Below, one piece after another: positions 10,101-21,000 of a stretch of DNA of 64,000 nt. The DNA is taken from the NCBI GenBank assembly GCA_009809945.1, contig WTPW01000608.1, positions 221,786 to 285,785 on the forward strand, given 5' to 3'. The notes beneath the pieces are model-generated. The model was not told the DNA's origin. It was given only the letters and a program-made list of their open reading frames with translations, and made no database searches. The position numbers and the translations under genes are program-made. The stretch's first letter is position 1. The number at the start of each line of letters is the position of its first letter. Source of the stretch: Gigaspora margarita (Eukaryota; Glomeromycota; Glomeromycetes; Diversisporales; Gigasporaceae).

Positions 10101-10906
10101 TTTTTTTTTTCATTTTACAATTAAGACCTTGTCTCGATTCTTTATTAAGTTGTTAAGGACGTAATATTTGTTACATGAATGAGAATACAACTAGCCACAC
10201 GTGCACTTTTGTGCCTAATTTAAATGGTCCACCCAAAGGTTCCACACTAGCTACCATATCTACAACCCAACTACGAAAGTTGCCTATTTAAACCCTCTGG
10301 TTCACGGTCCTCCTATTACTACCCAACTCACTACATATATGTAGATATTTGTGGGGCCCCAACTCTTTTCGAGAATGTTCGACTCAGACTACTTTATCTG
10401 TGGCCTAGAGTTAGCTAAGTAGGACGTAAGTAGGACCCCGAAATATACATAGATAGGTCAGGTATGAGTTTGCTTATTTTTGAGGTTTTTTATGCAGATC
10501 TTTTCTATTTATAGTAATTTTTTGCTTATTTTTGAAGTTTTTTCTGTAGATCTTTCCTTTTTTAGTAACCCTATAATTAACCTGACCTATCTATGTATAT
10601 TTCGGGGTCCTACGTAAGTCCTTCTTAGTTTTCTTGTCCAGTTTTAATCCCAGACTTTTCGTACCTACTTAACCGCAACTGGCCAAGGTCTGTCAGAAAA
10701 CGCTGCCAAGAGTTCGTAACATGATCTTCACTACATCTCATGACTTCGGTTACCCAAATCATCGATCCAAACCAACAAGTTTTGCCCTGCAAAGTTTGTT
10801 ATACCAATTATTAAAATTCGCATTCGCCATCTATAGGACTTGAACTAGCAATCTTTCGATTTGTGACCTCAGAGCATAACCGCTATGCTATCAGACCCGA
10901 GGTCAT
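10101..10906 (-). mobile_element. SINE 2, tRNA-headed, inside the J-domain pseudogene
   Basis: Oriented on the minus strand: a poly-T at 10101-10110 is its tail, and an 11-base direct repeat AAAACTAATTT (10090-10100, 10907-10917) flanks it. The head at the right end reads GATAGCATAGCGGTTATGC (a near-perfect pol III A box) and, about 50 bases on, TAGTTCAAGTCC (B box), as in a tRNA. The tail half shares blocks with SINE 1. A 180-bp MITE with its own 8-bp duplication sits inside, so the SINE itself is about 620 bases. Confidence 0.8.
10432..10611. mobile_element. AGGACCCC-family MITE inside SINE 2
   Basis: TIRs of 30 bases are exact (AGGACCCCGAAATATACATA then GATAGGTCAGG). An 8-base direct repeat ACGTAAGT lies on both sides (10424-10431, 10612-10619). 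The interior holds two near-repeats of TTTGCTTATTTTTGAGGTTT. Its perfect TIRs suggest a young insertion. Confidence 0.9.
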
Positions 10907-11440
10907 AAAACTAATTTATTCATAAAACATCTTCAAAAAATCATTAAAAAATTTTTACAAAATAAAAAGCCTAAAAATAAATAATCAAATATTATTGAAC
11001 AAACTGGACAAGATGCTTATCCATACACAATTTTCAATTAAAAAAATAGCAAAACAAATTACAAAGAATTATATGAAGAAACAATTTTCCAGATCAATAT
11101 TTTGGAGAAAAAAGCAAAAATACTAAAACAAATACAAGACATTAAAAAAAGTTTAAAAAACTCGAAAAAAAACAAAAAATAGGAAACCCTTTTCTTTTAA
11201 GCATCAAATAATTTTGCATTAGCATGGGATCTATTTCTTGAACTTTAAAAAGAAATTACAAAAAATAATGAAAATTAATAAAACTAACAATAAAAAAAAT
11301 GAGTTTGAAGAAATTATTAATTATCAATACAATACTAATCAACAAGAAATTTTTGAAAAAAAGAAGATAGCTTCGATTATAACAATTATTTTAGTTTTTA
11401 AAATAATAATGACTATGCAAATTATTTATTAGACAATTGT

Positions 11441-11599
11441 AATAATTATATTTTTATACAACTAATTATTCAAACAAAAATACATATTATGATCCAAATA
11501 TAGATTTTTAATTATTTACTAAATATACTACTAGAGTTTAGCTATCTAATTATTTACTATTTTTTGTATATTTATTACTATTATTCTCAATATCTAATA
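11441..11599. other. AT-rich spacer
   Basis: Between the J-domain frame and the Rep fossil; only low-complexity A/T sequence. Confidence 0.5.
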
Positions 11600-12300
11600 A
11601 AGCTTTATTATCATATTTTATGTTTATTTACTAATGTACTCGATTTACATATTAGATTAATAATTTCTATTAATTTATATTCAGATTGATTATTTGACTG
11701 ATTGTTTTCAAATTGATATTCAAATAACTGTTTTGAATTCAGATAATCTTGCAAATATCGTTTTTTGTATTCAGAAAATGTTTTATGCCAGTAGATATAA
11801 TTGTTTTTAATTATATGCTTACCATCAATTTTTGAATTTAATTTGTTGCTTTTTTCAATAATTTGATCAATTGAATTTGATGCACTATGATATTTAATAT
11901 CTTATTCAATATTTCAAAAATTTTCTTTATTACCTTTATAAAATATAATCCAAGTTGTTTGTTTGAATATATCATTATGCTATTTGTTTTGAAATTCAAT
12001 TGTAAAATCCAATCGTCTATCAAATTGTTTATAATCACATTTATTATCATCTTCTGTAATACCTGTTTGACTAAAATTATATGCATCTTCTAGTTGTTTT
12101 GTTGCTATCAAAAATATGTATTTTGCTATAAATGGTTCGAACCCACCATGTTTTTCATTAAAATATAAATTATTCAAAATATTTACCATATTTCCCAATC
12201 AATTTTTGTATAAAATTTATCAATTAACACTATTTCTTGACCTTTATATCCATTCCACCAATTTAATCCAGATTGTTGTTTTTTTGGTTTATTAAACATT
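11600..12300 (-). pseudogene. Fossil CRESS-DNA virus Rep (helicase half)
   Basis: This is an old virus or virus-like plasmid copy. The minus strand carries the C-terminal, superfamily 3 helicase half of a rolling-circle replication protein of the circovirus/CRESS-DNA kind. Visible landmarks in order are NWWNGYKGQEIVLID (12265-12215, the Walker-B neighbourhood), GGFEPFIAKYIF (12147-12112) and a QFDRRLDFTIEF stretch near 12000. In the family, Rep nicks viral DNA at the origin and unwinds it. The nuclease half is absent: the copy stops where repeat R begins at about 12305. It is broken, with a handful of breaks, and its AT-rich drift suggests considerable age. A related bacterial plasmid Rep is the main alternative. 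Confidence 0.65.
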
Positions 12301-12805
12301 AGCAAAATAAATATACGAAATCTTTCAAAAGAAATTGCATGCTGAAATCTTTTGAAAGAATTGTGATTAATGCAAAATCTTTCAAAAGAATCGCAATCTT
12401 TCGAAAGATTTTATTATGCATTTCTTTTGAAATATTTCAAAAGAAATTTCAAAATATTTCGAAATATATTGCGAAATATTGCAAAATAGGACAAATAAAA
12501 ACAATGCAACCCTATATCTAATTATCCCTTTACGGGATCACAGAAGGCAATATTTTGCATACTATCACAATATTTTGCAATATTTTGCAAAATTTTCAAA
12601 ATTTTTTTAAAAAATAAATAAACAATATACATATTCATATAATCACGCTTTTGCAAATTTTGAACGTATTCATAGGTTTTTGCATTGTTTCACAATTTAA
12701 TATAAAATTTTTTATTTTTTATTTATTATTATATATTATATATTTTAAATTTATTTTAAATTAAATATACATTTTTATTCAATATTACATATTTTATTAT
12801 ATATT

Positions 12806-12900
12806 NNNNNNNNNNNNNNNNNNNNNNNNNNNNNNNNNNNNNNNNNNNNNNNNNNNNNNNNNNNNNNNNNNNNNNNNNNNNNNNNNNNNNNNNNNNNNNN
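12806..12900. other. Assembly gap (95 N)
   Basis: Run of N inside repeat R copy A, flanked by A/T-only sequence. Confidence 0.99.
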
Positions 12901-13599
12901 AAAAAAATAATCACAAAAAAAAACAAAAAAACAAAAACAAAAACAAAAAAACAGTATTTAAAATACTTTCGCACTTCGTCACATATAATCCCATAAAAAC
13001 TAGTCCTATATGCTTATTTTCGCTCACCCCAGTTAGCTATTTTTGCTACTTTGTTTTAACTATCGTTTTGCTTCAGCTATTTCTTTTGTTTTGGTGGTGT
13101 TCTTGTAAAGTGCCAGAAAAGTTAGGTTGTTTTCTTGCAAAGTGCTGAAGAAGTCAGGAATATAAAATANAAATTAAAAAATAAATAAATAAAAAAAACA
13201 AACAAAAAAACAAAAAACTGAATAAAAAAAATAAAAAAACCCCAAATCTCCATTTTTCTGACAATTCAGAAATTGCTAAAAGCCAAGTAAATGTCGCAAA
13301 ATGGCGAAAAAGTCTAGGTTGGTTTTCTTCAAAGTGCTAGAAAGTAAGAGTTGTGTTCTCGCAAAGTGCCGGAATAAAATAAATTAATAAAAAAAATTTT
13401 TTTAAAAAAAAACAAAAACAAAAAAACAAATGTCAAATGAAAACAAAACTTGCAAAAACTTGTGAAAGCTTGTGGAAACTTTTGCTTACATTTTTCTAAA
13501 GGCGCTGACAGATATTACGTAATATCTTTTTATCAAGGGGGTACCCCCCTCCCCCCCACATAAGACGGATTCTGATTGGTCGATTTTAAAAAAAAATTT

Positions 13600-15010
13600 A
13601 TCAAAATTTTACTAATAGATTATTATTTTGGGCTCTAAATAAACTTATTTAAAATATAATTATATACCAAAATAATATATTTTTGCATGCTGAGAAAGTT
13701 TATTTAGTGCCCAAAGTCATATTTCATTAGTAAAATTTTGCATAATACAGAATTATTTATATTTTTATTAATAAAAATATAGAAAATTCTGCATTATGCA
13801 AAATTTTACTAATGAATAATAAATTTGAGCTCTAAGTAAACTTGTTTAACACTAAAAAATACATTATTTCAGTAAATAATCTTTTAATTTTCTTAATTTT
13901 TTAAATAAATATGAGCAAAAATGCATTTTTGATGTAAATTTACTAATTTTACTCATCTTTATTTCAAAAATTAAAAAACTTAAATAATTATATGCCGTCA
14001 GAATATAGAATTTAGTGCTGAACAAAATTAATTAGAGCCCTAAGTTATAATTCATTAGTAAAATTTTGCATGATGCTGAATTTTCTATATTTTTATAATA
14101 AAAATATAGAAAATTCTGTATCATGCAAAACTTTACTAATTAATTATAACTTTGAGCCCTAAATAAACTTGTTCAGCACTAAAATCTACATCCTGGCGGT
14201 ATATAATTATTTAAATTTTTTAATATTTGAAATAAAGATGAGTAAAATTGGTAAATTTTNATCAAAATGTAATATTGCTCATCTTTATTTGAAAATTTAA
14301 TAAAATCAAACAAATATATACCAATATAGTGTATCTTTTTGTGCTGAACAAGTTTATTTAGAGCTCAAAGTAATAATTTATTAGTACAATTTTGCATAAT
14401 TCTGAATTTTCTATATTTTTATTAATAAAAATATAGAAAATTCCACATAATGCAAAATTATACTAATTAATCATAACTTTGAGCTCTAAGTAAATATATT
14501 CAACATCAAAAAATACACAATATAGGTATATATTTTTTTGATTTTTTTAAATTTCAAATAAAGGTGAGCAATATTACATTTTGATGAAAATTTACCAATT
14601 TTACTCATCTTTATTTCAAAAATTGCAAAAATTAAATAATTATATGCCATTAGAATGTAGTTTTTAGTGCTGAACAAGTTTACTTAGAGCTCAAAGTTAT
14701 AATTCATTAGTAAAATTTTGCATGATACAGAATTTTCAGGACCCCGAACAATACTAACAGAGGTTATATTTGAGGCATTAGCAGTTTTTCTGCAATTTGA
14801 TTGGATAAAAAAATTTTTAGCCAATCAAATTGCTTAATTTTGCAAAATTTTGATCTCTGTTAGCTATTTTTCAAATATGACCTTTATTAGTATTGTTTGG
14901 GGTCCTGAATTTTCTATATTTTTATTAATAAATATATAGAAAATTCAGCATTATGCAAAATTTTACTAATGAATTATAACTTTGACCCTAAGTAAAATTA
15001 TTCAGCACTC
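13600..15010. repeat. Alternating palindrome array inside element F
   Basis: Nine copies of a TAAGTAAACTTGTTCAGCA-like motif alternate in direction near 13635, 13690, 13840, 14018, 14155, 14340, 14485, 14668 and 14985. Pairs are joined either by the ATTTTTATTAATAAAAATAT hairpin or by a second palindrome centred on GATGAGTAAAATTGGTAAA. Confidence 0.75.
14738..14906. mobile_element. AGGACCCC-family MITE inside element F
   Basis: Ends AGGACCCCGAACAATACTAA and, read backwards, AGGACCCCAAACAATACTAA. Exact 8-base duplication GAATTTTC (14730-14737, 14907-14914). It splits one of the hairpins of the palindrome array. Confidence 0.9.
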
Positions 15011-15595
15011 AAAAATACACTATTATAGTATATATTTATATTTTATATAAATTTAATTAATATTCAAAATTTTAATCTATTAGCAATATATTATATTATA
15101 TATAGAATTATATATATTATATAGTGTAACATAAGATTTTGGCCTTACCCCCACCCCCCAATGATATTATGTAATATCTGTCAGCACCCTAAAGATCGTT
15201 CTTGGAAATTTAGAAATTGTTGTTGATGTTCTTGCAAATTGTCAGAAGTCTGAGTTGGCTTGCAAAGTCAACTTGGTGTTCTTGCAAAGTGCCAAAAAGT
15301 TGTTGGTTTTCTTGCAAAGAGTAGTGTTTTTGTAAAGTGTAAAAAAAATAAATAAATAAAAAAAAAAACAAAACAAAACTAAAAAAACAATGTAAACAAA
15401 GCAAAAGGAAAAACAACAAAACGATATAAAAAAAACAATATAAAAGATCTAATTTATAAACAAAAGATCTAATCTGATCTCGTAATACAGAATTTGTAGA
15501 TTAATTTTGATAGATCATACAAAATTTGAAGTATTTTGAAAATATAATCAAGTGCGTCCTTGGTATGATCCAGATTACAGATCTACTGGAAATAT

Positions 15596-16860
15596 ACAAA
15601 ATCCTTCAAAAGAAATTGCATGCCGAAATTTTTCGAAAGAATTGCAATTGTTACTAAATCTTTTGAAAGAATCGCAATCTTTTAAAAGATTTTTTTTCAA
15701 AAAATTTTAAAATATATTGCGAAATATTTCGAAATACTTGTGAAATATTTTGAAATATATTGCGAAATAGTGCGAAATAGTGCAAATAAAAAAATGCAAC
15801 CCCTATCTAATTACCCTTCTCCAGGGTCACAAAAGGTAATATTTCACATATTATCAGATTATTTTACATTATTTCGCAATATTTCACATAATATCAGATT
15901 ATTTTGCATTATTTCGCAATATTTCACAATATTTTAAAATTTTTTAAAAAAATAAATAAATGATATACATATTCACATAATCAAATTTTTGATCATTTTC
16001 GCACAATTTCGCAAGGTTTCACAATTTAATATAAAATTTTATATTTATTTATTTATTATTATTAATATATTATATTTTAAATTAAATATATATTTTTATT
16101 CAATATTATATCTTTTATTACTGGTATATATTATTATATATTCTTTACAAAAAAAAAAATAAAAAAAATGATAAAAAAAAATGAAATCAAAAAAAAAATA
16201 AAACTGAAAAAAAATAAAGAATTCTATAAAAAAATTAGCTCTACACGATTATTTTTGCTCATCCCCAGTTAGCTATTATTTTGCTTCTTTGTTTTAACTA
16301 TCGTATTCGCTTCAGCTATTTCTTTGTTTTGCTCAAAACTTTTGAAAACTTGCAGGCACTACCAAATGATAATCAAAGACATGACCGAAAGCACTACCAA
16401 ACAATGACCAAAGATACCACCAAAGATACCACCAAATGATGACCAAAAAGACCACTAGACTACGACCCAAAACACCACTAAACTAAAACGTAAGTACACG
16501 TAAATAAACAACCAAAGGTACCACCAAACAATGACCAAAGGTACCAAAAACTTGTGAAAACTTGCACTTTTTTTCTAAAAATAGCAAAGAAGTGAAAAAA
16601 TAAAAAAAAACTATTTTTCAAAAATGTTGGTGTTCTGAATAAAAAAACATAAAGAAAACCTGAATCTCTATTTCTCTAAAGTGAGAGTTCATGTTCTTAC
16701 AAATTTTGAAGTTGCCAAAAGCCAGATCAATGTTTGCAAAATGGCGAAAAACTTCGGGTTGTTCTCTTGTAAAGTGCCAAGGAAGTAAGAGTTTTCTCGC
16801 AAATTGCCGAAAAAAATAAGTTAAATAAAAAAAAAAAAAAACAAAAACAAAAAAACAAAT
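15596..16860 (+). repeat. Repeat family R, copy B (truncated)
   Basis: It starts directly after copy A with the same opening (CCTTCAAAAGAAATTGCATG) and follows the same order, including AAAAAATAAATAAATGATAT, ATACATATTCACATAATCA, CTCATCCCCAGTTAGCTATT and the GCAAAGTGCC spaced motif. It stops at an A-rich stretch where the plus-strand LINE begins, so its distal part is missing. Within it, 16360-16560 has about five repeats of ACCACCAAACAATGACCAAAG. Confidence 0.7.
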
Positions 16861-17195
16861 CTAGAGAAATGATTCAATCACACACTCTCAAGACAGAAAA
16901 GGCAAACATTCAAGTATAGGTGATAGAAAAAACCTCCAGAGAAAAACTAAAGGGAAAAGAAAACTAGAGAAACCCTTCGCACCTAGACCTCACATTAAAT
17001 CTGTACTCAAAGCGAAAAGCGACATTCTAGAGAGATTAATAGCTCATATGGACTGAATTGAATCGGAAAGGGAGGTAACGCCTCCCAATCGATCCTAATG
17101 GGCGCTCTAGTTAAATTAACTGTCACTGAGAGTGAAGAGTCACTATAGCAACTCAAGAAAGAGTTAAAAGAAATTAATAGGGACTTTTTGAAGTT

Positions 17196-20100
17196 AGAGT
17201 TTTATAATATTAATGGACTTAAAGACAATATATATAAATTATAGGAATTAATAGACTTTGGACACCATGAGAATTATGATATAATAGGAATATCAGAGAC
17301 CAACCTGAGGGACAAAGAGCTCTTTTATAATAAAATAGACCTTAAGCACTACAAAATATACTGCACTTGCAAAGTAATTAAAAAAAAGAAAGGCTCAGGG
17401 ATTGCAATTCTTATACACAAAAATTGGCACAAACACTTAGGGGCGTGCCATTTATTATGTAATATTTTTCACTTAGTAGCCACTCTCATTCATGTATGGT
17501 GTGATCACTTTATCTAATTCAGATTGGTTAATATAATATATAGACATGATTACTAGCTTTGACCATGTATCCATGGTAAAAATTACGTAATAAATGGCAT
17601 GCCCCTTATCTGAATTTAGTACACCTGACACATATTTACTAAGATGTGTCTTTTGTTTTAAAGGTATAAAATTCATTATCTGGATCATTTACATGCCTCC
17701 TAATGATTCTGAGGCACAAAGAGAAATACAGCGAAGAATCGTACTAGACCATTGTAAAAAAAGTCTCAATACTAGAATAATAATAAGAGAGGACCTTAAT
17801 ACAAGAGAGAACCAACAAGATCTATTAGATGAGAACAACACAGAAAGATACACAAATTCCCTCTTAGTAAATGGTTTAAAAGAATTGGCTTTGCTGATAC
17901 CTACAGGATAATCAATCCTCTTACTACAAACTTTACTTGAACAAACGAAAAGTCTAGTTTGAGAATAGACTATATTTGGGTAGACAATAATCTAAAAAGC
18001 CTTGTATATGATAGTAATATTGAGAAGATGGAGCCTTGTACCGGAAGCGACCACTAATTAATTTGGATGGACATTTTTACCAAACCCCTACTAGGAACAA
18101 GACCCAGAAATAGTATGAATAACGTGAATACACAGAAAAGAAAGATATATATGTATGATAAAGCGAGCAAAGAAGATTGGGAAATTTTGAGAGGTTATTC
18201 GAGTTCTATGTGAAGGAAAGTATTAATAAGTCAAAGAAAGAAGCTGGTATAGATGATATGAAGATATCTGGAGAAGCGAAAATAAATACTTACTGGGAGA
18301 ATATAGTAGAATGGATTAACAAGGTGGCGAGTAAGACCATACCTTGAAAAAAGATCAAAAATACAACAGAAGAAAAGAAAAAAGTGGTAATATGGAATCC
18401 CAGATATAGATGGGTAAAGGCCCTATGAAAACTTGCAAGAAGAGCATCTTAGAACATAGGTGAAGAAATTGATACACAGGAAGCTATAGAAGGAAACAGA
18501 CTTATATCTAGGGCCAACAATCACAACAAAGCAACAATTCCGAAGCTAGAAAGCCACTAGTCAAACAAGTGGGTAGATGAAACTAAAGCATGGATTAAGA
18601 TATTGGAAAAAAAATGATAACAGAGCTTTGAAGAGTCAAAGAGCAAGAAATTAGAAGCTATGTAGAGAGAAGATTTGACATGACTGGCAAAGAGGAAAGA
18701 TGCATCCTAAATAGTATTCTAGAAAGATCCTAGGAAAGAATACAGATTGAAAGAGTTAAACGCATAGATAGTAATGACCAAATGGTAAGACTTACAAGTT
18801 GGGATCACATGATATATGAGCCCGACGAAGTTAAGAAGGAGGTAAAAGATTGCTTCTATAACCAATATAATGTGAACAAGGGATCTACTGTTGAAGCAAA
18901 TACAAACTGGCAGGAAAAGTACAAACCCAAAGACTGGATCAAGAAGAGTTGGTACACCCCTGTACTTGGAGAAATCTTAATCGAGGATTGGGAGGAAGCT
19001 ATAGTACAAACTGAAAATTCATCGGCCCAGGACTTTCTAGAATTGGGTACACACTTCTAAAAGCAATCAGAAAAACAATGAAGCAATATTTGCTAGATAT
19101 GTTCAACGAGATCTCAAGAGAAGGGATATACCCTAGAAAATGGAAGGCCGGAATGATTTTTTCAATCTCCAAGCTGGCAGAGTGAGTTTTTACCTTGCAG
19201 AGTATGTGTTCAATTATGCTATTAGAACAGCACAAAAGTGTTATGTTAGAATTCTCCAAAAAAGATGAGTAAAATTATAACCGAATATAGAATCTTAAAA
19301 GGACTGAACTTCGCTGGCCTAAATAGAGAAAGCACCTTAGACCCCATTCATATCATCAACGGAATAATTGAAGGAGCCCAGGAGAGTAATCAGAAGCTTT
19401 GGATATTGTTCTTGGATATTAAAAAGGCATTTAATAGTGTCTTTCTCAGGGGATTGGAAGCAGCACTCTTAAAAATTAAAATGCCTACACATTTAATTAT
19501 GTCTCCTAATAAACCTTTTCAGGGATAGGCATATCAAAATTATAACCAAGCAAGGCCTCACCAAGAGTTTTCAGGCTACTGAAGGAATTGATCAGGGAGA
19601 AGTAGTATTCCTCTTGCTTTGGAGAATCTATTTTGATCCCTGCTATATTCTTTACAACAGACAGGACTAGGAATAGTCCTAAAGGTGCAATGGCCAACGA
19701 ACTCATCACAGAACGTAACCCAAGACAGAAAAGTCACAGTGGCCTGTATATCCTATACAGATGACACGGTCCTTCTCACTGATTCACAAATTGACCTCCA
19801 GAAGATAGTGGGCATTGCTAAGAATTCTTTGATATTAATAGTATTATACTAAATACGAGAAAAATAGAACTCATCTCATTTAATACAAAAAACTCAAGCT
19901 CTTTTAAAAATATTCACCTACAGAAAGAAAAGAGTAACATAATAGCAGAGGGAGCTAGGGAAACAACCAGATACCTGGGGGTTTGAATTACCCCGTAGGG
20001 GTCAGAAAAATATGTAAAACCAGATTAAGAAAAGAATTCTCAGAACTGGCAAACTTGATCAAAAGGAAGAGTATATTAGTTGAACAAGCTAAATATATCA

Positions 20101-20952
20101 ATAACAAAATCCTTTTTCTGCGATTGGAATATAGACTAAACATTCACATACTGTCCAAAAAGGAGTGTGACATAATCCAAAGCCCTATGATATAGGTAAT
20201 CAAGTAGAAGGCAGGCGTGGATAGATCAACAGCTCATGCATATATCTTTCACAATATAATTATGGGAGCCAAATCGCTCTGGCAAAGACACCTCGAGTAC
20301 ATGATATCTGAGTGGTTTGTGAGACTAAACAGCTTAGAGTTAGCAGGTGATATAACAAGACTAAGATTAATGAGAGCGCAACTTGATCTTGTATCAGCAG
20401 ACTCTATATAGTGGTTAGAAGAAAAAGAGATAGCATATCTAAATTGGTTACATAATCTAAATATATCTATATTGTTAGAGGCAAAAAAATTAAAATATCA
20501 GTACACAGCAGTCTGGTAGAAGAGGACTAGAAAATTCTAAAAGATTGGGACAAAAAAAAGGAAATAAAATCTCTGCTAAGAGAGAATAGTTGGAATGGTT
20601 ATTTGAAGAGTTTAAGAAACCTAGGAATTTGGTCACTGGAACAGATAATCATAGATGATGACTTCACACTGTTGACATGGCATCAACTAAAGAAAATAAG
20701 AAATCTCAGTCCCAAAGGCTGAATTCCTTTTGGTTCAAAAGGTTGGAAGCCTTAGTCATGGAGGACCCTTCATCAATAAAAGTTTTAGCTCAATACATGA
20801 ATCCAGGTAGGATCCAGAACTGGATAACAGAAAAAATATGTCCTATTACACAAAAAAGAAGCAAAAAAGAATGGGTTCTTGGCCACCATGGAGAATCCAA
20901 CCAGATAGTACTAGAAAGAGTGGAAAGAAAAAAGGAACATGGTGTATTCTAG
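17196..20952 (+). pseudogene. LINE ORF2: APE endonuclease plus reverse transcriptase, broken
   Basis: Endonuclease landmarks: KFYNINGLKDN at the start, DIIGISETNL (catalytic Glu region), FIIWIIYMPPND, then RIDYIWVDNN and TGSDH (the terminal SDH motif). Reverse transcriptase landmarks: DPIHIINGIIEGAQ, ILFLDIKKAFNSV (first catalytic Asp) and SYTDDTVLLTDS near 19755 (the Y-x-DD box, with Thr at the variable position). The C-terminal part is seen as WFKRLEALVMEDPSSIKVLAQY near 20740. It has at least a dozen stops or frame changes, for example near 18055, 18345, 18425, 19060, 19850 and 20410; several stops are TGA or TAG where Trp is expected. The MITE at 17440 splits the endonuclease. Confidence 0.75.
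17440..17605. mobile_element. MITE with TTA duplication (PIF/Harbinger-like)
   Basis: Ends GGGGCGTGCCATTTATTATG and, read backwards, GGGGCATGCCATTTATTACG. TTA lies outside both ends (17437-17439, 17606-17608). The 166-bp element splits the LINE endonuclease, so it is younger than the LINE. Confidence 0.85.
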
Positions 20953-21000
20953 ATATAGTAGAATAAAGATAAAGAAAACAGGCCCAGAAATACTGATAGC

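Larger units (their letters stand above)
9790..11440 (+). pseudogene. Decayed J-domain (DnaJ-like) protein
   Basis: Around 9870-10030 the plus strand reads LLNIVKSCTKKDIEKAYK, then (in a shifted frame) LALKYHPDKKLDNPK and KINNAYRYLLKYYV. This is the helix II - HPD loop - helix III pattern of a J-domain, with HPDK intact. J-domains recruit and stimulate Hsp70. Downstream of an inserted SINE (10101-10906) the coding-like text continues (QTGQDAYPYTIF, ELYEETIFQINILEKKAKIL, FALAWDLFLEL), a Lys/Asn-rich helical C-terminal part. Frame changes and stops are scattered through it. It could be host, endobacterial or viral in origin; the sequence alone does not decide. Confidence 0.6.
13501..15188. mobile_element. 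Element F: 1.7-kb transposon made of tandem palindromes
   Basis: The ends are inverted: GGCGCTGACAGATATTACGT on the left, GGTGCTGACAGATATTACAT read from the right, both followed by a G/C-rich tract (13538-13556, 15149-15162). CTAAA lies outside both ends (13496-13500, 15189-15193); the true duplication may be TAA, as in PIF/Harbinger elements. The interior is an array of alternating inverted units of about 330 bases with the motif TAAGTAAACTTGTTCAGCAC and the hairpin ATAGAAAATTC...GAATTTTCTAT. No coding sequence. A 169-bp MITE (14738-14906) sits in it. Confidence 0.75.
12305..15595 (+). repeat. Repeat family R, copy A (with inserted palindrome element)
   Basis: It opens with CTTTCAAAAGAAATTGCATG and a run of GAAATATTTCGAAATATATT-like motifs, passes through a conserved line (AAAAAATAAATAAACAATAT, ATACATATTCATATAATCAC), then A-rich tracts. 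It continues with spaced copies of CTTGCAAAGTGCCGAAAAAGT and ends with AAGATCTAATCTGATCT near 15460. The same order occurs in copy B (15596) and copy C (47450). No protein is apparent. An assembly gap (12806-12900) and element F (13501-15188) lie inside it. Family unknown; likely a non-autonomous DNA element judging by copy C. Confidence 0.7.
16861..21000 (+). mobile_element. LINE, nearly full ORF2, decayed
   Basis: A non-LTR retrotransposon on the plus strand. In order it carries a short 5' piece with ORF1-like basic text (16870-17000), an APE-type endonuclease (17200-18060), a linker, a reverse transcriptase (about 18800-19830) and a C-terminal domain ending near 20952. The 3' UTR cannot be bounded and no A-tail is obvious. 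Many stops and frame changes make it inactive. A 166-bp MITE interrupts the endonuclease. Confidence 0.8.
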
